Source: Ulota crispa
Taxonomy: Eukaryota > Streptophyta > Bryopsida > Orthotrichales > Orthotrichaceae
Assembly (NCBI GenBank): GCA_963920765.1
Contig: OY987246.1
Location: 22,949,167 to 23,013,166 of the forward strand
Direction: 5' to 3'
DNA: 64,000 nucleotides
The notes under the pieces are model-generated. The model was not told the DNA's origin. It saw only the letters and a program-made list of their open reading frames with translations, and did not search any database. Shown in pieces: positions 24,629-35,457 of this stretch (the first letter of the stretch is position 1; each line of letters begins with the position of its first letter). Made by a program: the position numbers and the translations under genes.

Positions 24629-27600
24629 TACTAGTAAAAAAGGGGGAAAAATGATTGCAATTAACGACTGCATTTTAGTGGTTTATGGCATGAAACTACT
24701 CATGTACAACTAGATGGGTTGCAGTTGTACTTTAGTCGACCACAGTTGCATGCTAGTGATAGTGAACTTGTCACATTTGCCATCTACTCAAAAACAATTG
24801 CGACCTTTTCATCTATTGCCCCTCCTAAATTTTGGTAATAACCTGCCCCCTCTGCCCTTCTTTCTTCTTTGTCAAAAGACATCTTTCTTTCTAATCCCAA
24901 TGTCTCCGTTAATGCCCATTTGACACACAAATGACCAAGTGCCACTTGTCATATTTATAGAGGTTCTGGTCAAATTTAGGCAATTTCATGAAATGTGAAA
25001 TTGATACTCCACAATGACACATGTCCCTTGCAGTCGTAAAGCAGTTGTAATTTAGTAGTAAAGTAGTCGCTCTGCAATTGCTTATATTATTTTAGTAGAA
25101 AAATGGTTCACCTATAAATTCAATTGAACATTAGTCATTTTTAAATTGTCATACAGTCAATTTATAGTCAAGTTCAGGACATAAGTGACTCTTCACTCTT
25201 TTTTGGTACTGTAGTACAACTGCAGTGTACAGTAGATTGGTAGTGATAGTTGCAATTTAGTTGTAACTAAGTTGACCTCACAACTTACATGCCAAGTTGC
25301 CAACTATGCAGTTGCAAGACAGTTGTATCTCAGTGGCTTCAGTGACTCTGTTATCACTAATCAGTTGCACCGCAGTTCTCACCTAGTAGGGACAAAGTTG
25401 TATTTTAGTTGCATTCTTGTTATAATTTAGTTGCATTCTAGTTGCAACAAAGTTGCAAGCTAGTCATAAATACGACTCATTCTAGTCATCATTGGGTTAT
25501 AATGCACTTGCTACAAAATTATAATCTAATTGCACAGTAGTGGCAAAGAAGTTGTACATGAGTCGCGCATTAGTGATTAAATAGTATAATGCAATAGGGA
25601 TTCAGTTGTACATGAATAGGGCAAAATACCTAATACAAGGGCCAGTTGCAATGTTGTTGCACACTGGGCTTCTCTACTGCTACATGATTACATTATAGTA
25701 TAGTTTCGGGCAATACATAATATGCGGCCAATCTCCGCGTGCTTCACCTTCTTATAAGTGTCGATCTTTAGTCCTTCTAAACCGCTACAACAATCATATC
25801 TAAACATCAAAAACCAATGACAAGCAACCTAACTTCAATGATACATATAAGCACTTCTAACTCCTCTAAAGACCATAAAAGGAACACCAAATCTCAATGT
25901 TAAACAACCAAACTTCAACTATAGAAATGAGCCCTTCTAAACACCTCTAAAAATCCTAAAATCAACTTCAAAACTCAATGGCAAGCAACTTATCTTCAAT
26001 GAAGCAAATTGGCTCTTTGGAACTCTTTTAAACTCCCTAAAAGCAACAACAAAACTTAATGCAAAACAACCTAACTTCTACTACAAAAATCAGACCTTCT
26101 ACACTCTTCTAAAAACCCTAATATTAACATCAAAGCTCAATGGCAAGCAACTTACCTTCAATGAAGAAAATTGGTTCTTTGGAACTCCTCTAAACACCCT
26201 AAATGTAACAACAAAGCTCAATGCAAAACAACCTAACCTCTAATATAAAAATCAACCATTCTAAACGCCTCTAAACACCCTACAAGCAACAACAAAGCTT
26301 AATGCAAAACAACCTAACTTTTACTAAAAAAATCAGCCCTTCTACACTCTTCTAAAAACCCTAATATTAACATCAAAGCTCAATGGCAAGCAACTTACCT
26401 TCAATGAAGCAAATTGACCCTTCTAAACGTCTCTAATCATCCTTAAATCAATACCAAAGCTCAATGTTAAACAAACTAACTTCACTAATGCAAATCAGCC
26501 ACCTCTAAACCTTCTTACATGCCACAAGTTAAAACCAAAGCTCAATACCAAGTAACCTAGGTTCAATGATGCAAATCAATCCCTTCTAAGCACTCGTACA
26601 CACCACAAATGAACACCAAAGCTCACTACCAAACAACATAACCTCAATGATGCAATTCAACCTCTCTCTAAAGATTTCCAAATACCATAGCTCTTGTGGA
26701 CCAAGTATAAAATGAGATATGGACTACGTCACCTTGAAGAAGTCAGGGTTTGGGCGTTGACTAATACAATTATGATACAACTACAAGCTAACTAAAAAAC
26801 AACTGAATCACCACTCAAGAACAACTGAAAAATGACTACCCCTCTAAGATACAACTTAAGCCGTGTAGCAATGCTATAGCATTTATTGCTTAGGTATTGC
26901 ATGGTGGCAACAAAAAACGACTAAAACATCTCTAAAAAACAACTACATGACTCAAATACAACTGATGTCGTCTAGCACTTTAGTATTTATTTCTTAGTTA
27001 GTACATGGCAGCAAGGATTGTGACATGAACTACATTAAAAAAAAAACAAAATTGGTCACAATTCCCCACTTACGACTTGCAATGGCATGAATTTAGAAGC
27101 AAGCTCAAGAACTCTTGCATCCTTGAGTAATTTGTAAGTATGTTCTCTCCTTCTCTAGTGTACTTGTAGTTTTCAATTGCTGAATTGATTACAAGTGTAG
27201 AGATTAAATCTAGATCCTTCATTTGACACAAGCAAGAATGAGCATGCAGATTCCACCAAAAGAAGAGTACAAATAGTAGAGGAACTATAGAAGAGAGAGA
27301 CACCTATTCAAAATTATGTTGCTATTGATTACTCAAATTTGCTTAGTAGTAGGGGAAAAATAATAAAAACAAGTAAAATGTCTCAAATATCTAGAGTTCA
27401 AGAACAACTGACTTCTTGAGTTGTATAACAATCATTTTTATTATTGCCATACATTTGTCAATTGTATAGTAGTTGTATGTCAAATGTTACGCAGTTAGTT
27501 ATATTTGACAGGTCATATTGTAGTGATGTATGAGTTGTTTTATAGTCACACTACAGTTGTATTCTACAGATCAAAGCCAGCAACACTCTAAGTTTGAATT

Positions 27601-29212
27601 GAATACAAATTCAATAATTGTTGGTCTATTTCTATGTGAAAGTAGAACAGAAAAGTCTATGAGCTGCCATTCTTAATGCGCCTAGGGTATGCTTAAGGGA
27701 CAAAATTAATGTAGTGGACTAGAGAAATAAAAAGAGCATTGCTCTTTCACATAAAACACTTCCACTAACCTTGTTGTGTGTGCAAAGGGAGGAGGAAGTG
27801 CCTATTGAGAACTATGAAGAAGCAACCGAGTGATCACGATAAAGAACTCAAATTTAAGGTTTGGAGGGGATTAGGTGAATGAGATGCCTCCAACAATGAT
27901 TGGGAAGAATTGTTGTAAAGACCTGTTGTATTGACAAAGGTCAAAGTAGATTGTACAAGATTCTTTTGGAAACGTTGTGTATCAATGCAGCAGAATGACA
28001 TTCTGAGATTTTGTTTTGTTTTGCACAAATCACAAACCGCAATCATTTTTTGAACTTTGAACTATCAACTTGCATTGCACAAATAAAGTTTAATTCTTAC
28101 TTGTTGTTATAAATAAATTGATTGCAGTTGTCAGGTAGTTGTATCCTAAAAAAAACAACTGTACATTGAAAATGCAACTGCATGGATACGCAGTAGCTAA
28201 TTAGTTGTTTATTCAATAGAAGTAACTAGCATGCGACTATAAAACAACCTAAACATTAAATCCACTAACGACTCAAGGCTGACTACAGTCAACTACTACT
28301 CAACTACTTCTCAACAATAGCACAGCTGCAATAGCTAAATGAGTTGATAGCAAGACTATGAAGGATAGTAGCAACAGATCAAGTGAAATGAGAGAGTAAA
28401 AAAAGGGAACCATATGTTAAGTCTTAAAGAAACAAATTGTGGGGAAAGAAAAGAAGGAGTGAGTTGTTTTTCAGTCGATATATAGTTGTACAGCAGTTGT
28501 TCCCAACCCAGAAACAACTGTAATACAACTGCGTTTTGACTATAAAAAAGTAGCCATATTCTTACAATGAAATTTGAAAATAGTTTCTAAACCTGACAGT
28601 CTCCAAGGCTCAACAAGGATCTCAAGGAACGTGTGTAATGATGGAAATTCAAGAACAAATTAAAAATAAATATGTAGCAAGTGCAGTTGTTTTTCTGTTG
28701 ATTTGTAGTAACACCTAATCCCAGAAACAACTAGCTTGCAATTGCCATACAACAACAACTACAATATGCATTCACATTAAAACTCAACTAGAAGTATTTG
28801 AACAAAGTTAGTTGCCCAAAGCAAAAGAAAGGCAACCTCAAATGTTAATGAAGCAGATTAAAAAAGCAGTCGTAAGAACAACTGCATTAGTTGCAATGGA
28901 GTTGTTTTTTAGTAGTACAGCAGTTGCTTAAACTACTCAAAAACAACTGCGGTGGTACTTAACTGGTTACTGGAGTCCATATGAATAGAAAGCATCCATG
29001 ATTAAATTGTAAATTGATGATGACAGGATTTTTTGTCCTCAACAGTTGTATAGATGTTTTTTGTAGTTGTGTGTACAACTACATTATAATTGGGTTGTCA
29101 ACTGCTTTAGTGAGTTGCCATGTGATTTTGCAATTGTTTTGCAGTGGTTTCACGGCTTAATTGTACTGTAGTTGGCAAAATGCAGTTGAAAAATCCCATT
29201 TTTCTTCTAGTG
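24629..29212. mobile_element. CACTA (En/Spm-like) transposon, non-autonomous, 4.6 kb
   Basis: The right end, reversed, reads CACTAGAAGAAAAATGGG; the left end reads TACTAGTAAAAAAGGGG, one base off the canonical CACTA start. TCC flanks both sides (24626-24628 and 29213-29215), the 3 bp duplication of this superfamily. Both flanking arms (about 24.65-25.7 kb and 26.7-29.2 kb) are dense in the short motif AGTTGT/ACAACT in both orientations, as expected of subterminal transposase-binding repeats. The middle holds an array of about 81 bp units. The longest ORFs are under 80 codons and show no transposase motif, so the element depends on a partner elsewhere. Confidence 0.8.
25790..26690. repeat. Tandem array, about 81 bp unit, about 11 copies
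   Basis: Diverged units each contain a phrase like CTCAATGCAAAACAACCTAA followed by TTCTAAAC.CCTCTAA. Unit anchors fall near 25816, 25898, 25977, 26057, 26139, 26219, 26301, 26381, 26461, 26546 and 26625. Odd- and even-position units resemble each other in part (GGCAAGCAACTTACC recurs), hinting at a higher-order period. The array fills the centre of the CACTA element and is not open in any frame. Confidence 0.8.
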
Positions 29213-30600
29213 TCCCAAAATGGACATTTCTTCTCAAATTAACAAATATGGCCTTAAGCCAATGTACACAAGGAGTGGTGGTCATCAAACTTGGGACCAT
29301 TTGACCAAAAATCGGCCTAAAAGACAACATAAAAATGACCTTAAGCATTCAATGTAGTGGAAAAAGAAAGGGACCTTTTTTTTCTTAAGTCATAAGGCCT
29401 CTATGCCAAAAGTATGAAGCCACAACACAACTACAAATATTGAAAAAATCACAAAATAAAACCAACAAAGAGGATCACCATATAGAGCCAATGAATTTTC
29501 ATATCCCTTCTACAATGTTGATATTCTAATAAAACATTGTTTATTGGAACAAGAATATTTAACTAAATTTAGCAACAATTCTCCAACAAGAGAATAAGCT
29601 TCTATTCTTGTTGGATCCAATTTTTGAAATTGTAAGTGTATAAAATCTTGTTTTAAAGACATTAAATTGTATTATAAATCATTGTCATAATTATTTAGTG
29701 AAATTTGTTGAAGCTACTTTTAGAAATTCAATAAATGGGTGGCAAGATAGAATTTTATTAGGCTCCAAAAAGATGTTGACTTTTAGATTAAAAGAGATTT
29801 TAGGTATCTTAATCTTTTAACAATAGAGTTCACATTTTTTAACTTTTTGTATTTGATACTAAAAATAAGCAAATGGCTTCTAATCCTTCGCAAGTAATCA
29901 TCAAAAATTTGAGAGCTTTTGAGGCAATTGATGGGAATTATAGCATTTTGTGCTTTGAAACTGTGTAATTAAATCCAATCAAATGTTTAGAGAAATACCA
30001 ACTTATAATGAATTTAGTTACTCACATGATCTCCAAACATATTCATACGGCGTACTACTTGCCTTTATTATTGATTTCTATTCATGTACATGTTCCTATG
30101 CACATTGACTTAATTTTACAATTTCACCCAATAGTTGCATAACTATAAGATAATCCTATTTTTAGGTGAATTTTGTTCAAATCCATACAAAAATTGGTTG
30201 AAATTAGACACACCCACTAGGACACAAAAAGCTCATGTATATGGAGTCATTGTAAAATATGGGAAGAGTACAGAGTTGGCCAAGAACTTGAAGTTGTATT
30301 AACACTATAAGAAAAACAAAGCTTCTAAAAGACTTTAAGTTTGCATATACAAATGTAATCTTGCCTTGTTTTGAAATTAGCTAAATGAAAAATTGTTGCA
30401 ACAATTCAAATTCAAAATGAACTATTATTTGGACTTATTTGTGATTGACCTTGAGGCTTAGAATATAAATTTAAAACTTGGGGCATGTTTACATGTAGGA
30501 TTATTTTCCCCAAAGGGTATATCTAATTGCAATTATAACCAAATTGCAACTCAAGCACTAAAACATCTATATTATAAAGCCCCAAATATATGTCACTTGA
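29213..30600. other. Spacer without recognisable gene
   Basis: AT-rich, no supported ORF, no repeat partner noticed within the window. Confidence 0.45.
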
Positions 30601-30604
30601 TTTT

Positions 30605-31620
30605 CAATACAAGTTTAGGTATCCATTGTACCAACGGAGGCAACAACTTGATTCAAAGTAAAATCTTAGTGTAAATCATTTTATGCATGTATTCCTCTCT
30701 CCCCTATTGGTTCTTGATTAGAAGGACTTAGTGTAAACCACTTTACGCATGTATCTTCTCCCCTCTATTGGTCCTTTGCTAAAAGGACTCAATGTAAACC
30801 ACTTTAAGAATGTATCCCTCTCATCTGTTGTTCTTTTGCTAAAAAGGCTCAACATAAACTACTTTATGTATATAACCCTTTGTCATGTGGTGTTTAACAA
30901 TAAAGTATGACAGATCACTAGAAGTTGCACCATAACATTCTTTTTTAACCAATTAGATTGAGCCACTTCACTAGAAGTTAACAACATGTCACTAACAATT
31001 GCACCACAATACTCTCATAGCCAATCAAAACGCTCATGTATTCTTTTATATAAGTACAAGTGAAGGTGCCCGTTGTACCAAGAAGGCAATAGGAGTGTTC
31101 TTGTAATAAGAAAATTTTGGGTTAGCAATCTCATTACAAAATGTGGCCAATTTAAAAATTTAAACCGTGAGTGATTGGTTAACTCACAAATGCCACTAAC
31201 TTGATTCAAAGTCTAAGCTTGAGTTTAAACCACAATATGCATGTACCCCTCTCCCCACCCTATGTATGTACCCATTTCTCCCACTACAAGAAAAACGTGG
31301 TTGAATTTACAAAAAGTTGACAAAAATTGTGACCTAATCTACAATATAATGTAGATTAGGTCACAATTTTTGTCAACTTTTTGTAGATTCAACCATGATT
31401 TTCTTGTAGTGTCCTTTGTAAAATGACAAATAGGTCACTAGAAGTTACACCATGACACTCTCTCTTAGCCAATCTATATTCTTAGTTGTGTATTCTATTC
31501 TTGGTTGTATTTTTCTATATATAGGAAAAAGTTGCACTCTATCATTTATAGCAATAGACTAGTTTACATACCCGTTGTACCAATGGAGGCAACAAAAATA
31601 TCCTTGCAATAAACAAATTG
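30605..31620. repeat. Complex tandem repeat region
   Basis: Two scales are visible. Units of about 59-64 bp beginning TTAGTGTAAACCACTTTA start near 30665, 30729, 30790 and 30849. Larger units carry TTGTACCAA.GGAGGCAA near 30622, 31075 and 31577 together with TCACTAGAAGTT.CACCAT.A. A CACTA miniature has inserted at 31282-31411. Confidence 0.65.
31282..31411. mobile_element. CACTA miniature (MITE), 130 bp
   Basis: An almost perfect palindrome beginning CACTACAAGAAAAACGTGG and ending in the inverse, TTTTCTTGTAGTG. TCC lies on both sides (31279-31281 and 31412-31414). A second copy of identical length is at 59619-59748. The terminus is the classic En/Spm-type CACTACAAGAAAA. Confidence 0.9.
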
Positions 31621-32333
31621 TGCAATAGCAATCTTATCACAAAATGTACCCCCCATGATCCCATGCAATCCATGGCCCCACGCCTTCACACCCCCATGAC
31701 CCCCATGCCATCTCCTCATGCCACTTGTGGTTAAACTTGTACCGTTCACTTTTGTTTAACTTGTATTCTAATCTATCTCTATTTTTCAATGGACATCCAA
31801 ATTTTACTTTAGTCAAGCTTCGGCTCTACTTTACTTGTTAAACTACCTCCACTCTATTTTTAGGTATATACTTGTTAAACTACTATTTATTGCTACATGC
31901 ATGGAATGCAACCTATAGTTGCACCAAAACTCTCTCATTTTCATCCAAAATGGGATTCTTTTATATATATGAGATTAGATGAGATGAAATTAGATGAGAT
32001 GAGATTAGATTAGAAAATTAGGTTAGAAGATTAGAAGATAAGATTCTCTACTAAGATCAAAAGTCCAAATTCTCTATGAACATCAAAAATTCAAAATTCT
32101 TTATCATAAAGCATTAGGTGTCAAGTATTGGGTGTTTGTTTGTCACTCAAAATGTGGTGTCTCTTTTGTTTCCCAAAAACTGAACATCAAAAAGGGGAAG
32201 GAGGGTAAGAGGTAGAAAAAGAAAGAGCAAAAAGTTATAAAAAAGTCACCATAAATTAGGAGAGAGACAATGCCAAGGCATACAGTACTTGTTTCTATAA
32301 TTACTCAAATTCAACCAACCATAAAAAAAAGAT

Positions 32334-32809
32334 GGCTGGAGCTAGATGGCATGCCGTTTTGTCTAGGGCCCGCACCTGAAACCCTGCCTAGCCCCTGCCC
32401 AGCCCCTGCCCGAACCATTTTCTCTCTCCTCTTGAACTCTCAACTCTAACCTTCATTTTTCAAAACTTGCGTTTGAGCCCCTTCACTTGCTATTGTGCTC
32501 CTTGAAACTTGGTTAGTAACTGGTTCTTTCACTAATGTACTCATGAACTAGTTACTAACCAAGTTTCAAGAAGTACAATAGCAAGTGAAGGGGCTCAAAC
32601 GCAAATTTTGAAAAGTGAAGGTTAAAGTTGAGAGTTCAAGAGGAGAGAGAAAATGGTTCGGGGGTTGGGGCTGGGCAGGGTATCAAGCACCGGCCCCAAC
32701 CAAAACTGCATGCCATCTAGCCCCAGCCAAAACTGCATGCCATCTAACCCCAGCCAAAACGGCATGCCATCTAACCCCAGCCAAAACGGCATGCCATCTA
32801 GCGCCAGCC
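32334..32809. mobile_element. Mutator-like foldback element, 9 bp target duplication
   Basis: A 476 bp hairpin. The outer ends are GGCTGGAGCTAGATGGCATG on the left and GGCTGGCGCTAGATGGCATG reversed on the right, and pairing continues inward to a turn near 32520-32550. AAAAAAGAT flanks both sides exactly (32325-32333 and 32810-32818). The short ORFs inside are produced by the arms. A 9 bp duplication with long TIRs places it with Mutator-like elements. Confidence 0.9.
32701..32809. repeat. 27 bp tandem array at the right tip of the foldback element
   Basis: Four units of 27 bp, each with GCATGCCATCTANC and CCAGC, ending exactly at the element's right border. The left tip has a single unit. 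The outermost TIR segment has therefore been reiterated on one side only. Confidence 0.9.
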
Positions 32810-34100
32810 AAAAAAGATTACCTTCGGAATTCACTCCTGCCTTGGTACAGTGAAAATGGAGCTATAGTGGATAATTGCTCTCAATTTCCCTACCGCTGGT
32901 CGATCACCTGAAATAATGCCAAATTAAGCACTCTTAAAATTTGAATAAAACTTCCTGCCGTGGTCGTCGACAGGGCACTCATACTTTTTGACCACCGTAC
33001 GTCCAAGAAAACTGAATGAGCAAGATCGCAGAGCCAAAGCCCTAAACTACCGATAGTACGGTAGCGACCAATGGACGGAAGCTCCGACCGATGCATGACA
33101 CCATAAGAAACCCTCCGAACCCTTGGACGGCGCCTAGAGGTCTTTATATTTTCTGTCCGTTAGTTGCGTGGCCTCCCCTGGAAAGCGAAAAATATTCCGA
33201 GTCTTCACACAGTCGTTGACCTTTTAATAAGTTTCTTATAAAGTTCGCATCGTTGGGAACTCCAGGAGAACGGGTCAAGGCTGGCAAACACGACTTTCGG
33301 TCAGACACAATTTTTTCCCGTCCAATAGTCGTCGTTCCCGTTCTTACGGGGGTGTCATAAGTCACAGGGGCGCCTCAATTTGGACGACGTATCAGTTTTA
33401 CGCAAACTCTAGCAAGACCGACGGTCGGTAGATATAGTCCTGGACGGCGACTTTTGGACGGAGAACTGACCAGGGAGACCGACGGTCGGTAGATATGATA
33501 GTATAAGTCCTGGACGGCGACTTCTGGGCGGAGAGCTGACCAGGGTGAGTTTTGTCAGGGGGAAGAAGATGGCGATGGCTTGAGAGGACTGGTAGCTGTA
33601 GTGACGAAGCGCCAGGAGTGACCTGAAAGCGTGCGATCGACGTTGCGTGGTCCAAAATGTGCGTGTCGGAGCCGAGGAAGCTTGTTCACGGACGGGATAG
33701 GATTCGGGAGAGATGCTGGCGGACTTTTTCGGTGGCGATTTGGCAAAGTTCGGGTCGTATTTCTGGAGAGAAATAAGCTTAATCGTTTGCTTTGCAGGAA
33801 GTGAGGTGCAGTGAGGCTATAGAGGAGGCAAAAGGTTTGGTTTAAGCGAAGCTATAGCTGGTCCGATGTTGTCAGAGAGGAGAGAGAGCGGGATTGGAGG
33901 AAGCAGGAGGACGGAGCTCTTTGATTAGGAGCTTCAGGCTTTAATTTGGAGCGCGGGAGGCATGTTTCGCTCGCAAGCTCGTCGAAAGTAAAACGGAGTG
34001 CGAGAAGAGGAAATAATTTCTTTTAGCAGGTTTAGATAGTTTGTGAGATTGTTGAAGCATCGAAGCGGGCGAGAGCTGCACGGGGGAAGTGAAAGAGACG

Positions 34101-34107
34101 TATAAAT
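34101..34107 (+). promoter_or_regulatory. TATA-like motif, repeat copy 1
   Basis: TATAAAT in the context GAGACGTATAAATGCTG. Its role as a core promoter is inferred only from motif and position. Confidence 0.35.
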
Positions 34108-34416
34108 GCTGTGGCTTATGATTGAGTTATCGAAACAATATTAGATAAGCAAATTTTTACATGTAAGCCCGCTGGCGTGCTTGACGATAATCCCGAAGAA
34201 AAATCATTGGACGAAGGGCAGGAGGACGGAGCTCTTTGATTAGGAGCTCCGGGCTTTGATTTGGTGCGCGGGAGGCGTGTTCCGCTCGCAAGCTCGTCTA
34301 AAGGAAAAGGAAGTAGGTGCGAGAAGAGGAAATATTTCCTTTTAGCAGGTTTAGATAGTTTGTGAGATTGGAGCATCGAAGCGGGCGAGAGCTGCACGGG
34401 GAAAGTGAAAGAGACG

Positions 34417-34423
34417 TATAAAT
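34417..34423 (+). promoter_or_regulatory. TATA-like motif, repeat copy 2
   Basis: The same TATAAAT in the same context in the second unit of the triplication. Confidence 0.35.
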
Positions 34424-34747
34424 GCTGTGGCTTATGATTGAGTTATTGAAACAATATTAGATAAGCGAAATTTGTATATGTAAGTCCGCTGGCGTGCTTG
34501 ACGATTGTCCCGAAGAAAAATCATTGGACGAAGGGCGGGATTGGAGGAAGCAGGAGGATGGAGCTCTTTGATTAGGAGCATCGGGCTTTGACTTGGAGCG
34601 CGGGAGGCATGTTTCGCTCGCAAGCTCGTCGAAAGTAAAGCGGAGTGCGAGAAGAGGAAATACTTGCTTTTAGCAGGTTTAGATAGTTTGTGAGATTGTT
34701 GAAGCATCGAAGCGGGCGAGAGCTTGACGGAGGAAGTGAAAGAGACG

Positions 34748-34754
34748 TATAAAT
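34748..34754 (+). promoter_or_regulatory. TATA-like motif, repeat copy 3
   Basis: The same motif in the third unit, about 700 bases before the ABCB start codon. Of the three it is the closest to the gene and so the most plausible main TATA box. Confidence 0.4.
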
Positions 34755-35457
34755 GCTGTGGCTTATGATTGAGTTATTAAAACAATATTAGATAATAGCG
34801 AAATTTATATATGTAAGCCCGCTGGCGTGCTTGACGTTTATCCCGAAGAAAAAGCGTTGGACGAAGGGCCTGCATGCAGGGACGCTATTGGAGAAGTGTG
34901 ATATGTATATTAGTTTCGAGTGAAGGACGTTAGTTCTGAACAAGCCTTTTCCTCTTGGTAGGGATTGAGGACCATTTAAGTTACGGCGCGGTGTTTCTTA
35001 CAATTTTGTCACAAGCATGTTCATGTTTTTTTCATCACGAACTAGGAAGATTGAGCTATCAAAGCGAAGTGTTCAGGCGTCGTCACTTAAGGCCACGAAT
35101 ACATGAAGCATGCTGGAAAAACTTGAGCATTAAGAGACTTGCGTGCAATAGAAGGAAAAGAGTCCTAAGGAGGAGGACGTCAATTAGGGAGCGGATACTA
35201 TTTGCGGATAGGTGGAGTTAGTTTTATTAGTGAGCAAGAGATTGGTTGCGTGCCACGGAGGATGATGGCGAGGAAACTGATCCTGTATAAACCTTTCTCA
35301 GGTCACAACGGAGAGTTGAATTTTGCAGCTTGCAAAATCTGTTTCGATTACGGAAAGCTATCTTTCTACGGCAACTCAGAGGATCAAATGTGCTTTTCTA
35401 GGGCATGTAAGAGGGTTTAAACCTTGAGCTGGAAAGTTGTTGCGGAAGTAGGGCATA

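Larger units (their letters stand above)
33903..34869. repeat. Triplicated segment of 315-332 bp upstream of ABCB
   Basis: Three head-to-tail copies begin at 33903, 34218 and 34550 with GCAGGAGGA.GGAGCTCTTTG and end with CCGAAGAAAAANC.TTGGACG. Each contains GAGACGTATAAATGCTGTGG. Copy 2 lacks a short block, GGGATTGGAGGAA, that precedes copies 1 and 3. The copies are highly similar, so the triplication is fairly recent. Confidence 0.9.
32880..35457. other. GC-richer upstream region of the ABCB gene
   Basis: Base composition changes sharply here relative to the transposon-filled spacer. It is likely promoter and 5' UTR of the plus-strand ABCB gene. It contains a direct repeat at 33417-33547 (two copies of about 61 and 70 bp, each opening with the palindrome ACCGACGGTCGGT) and the triplication listed next. 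The short ORFs on either strand follow the repeat structure and are not credible genes. Confidence 0.6.

Noticed and set aside
25790..26690. Possible CRISPR-like array
   Set aside because: Units are diverged head-to-tail copies of 81 bp without distinct repeat and spacer parts, inside a plant CACTA element.
32615..32911. ORF with a repeating Cys-His-Leu peptide
   Set aside because: It is the 27 bp transposon-tip array read in frame (27 is divisible by three), not a repeat protein.
34116..34707. Two similar minus-strand ORFs of 93 and 91 codons that look like a duplicated gene
   Set aside because: They are translations of successive copies of the non-coding triplication and have lost similarity through frame shifts, which a coding duplicate would not.
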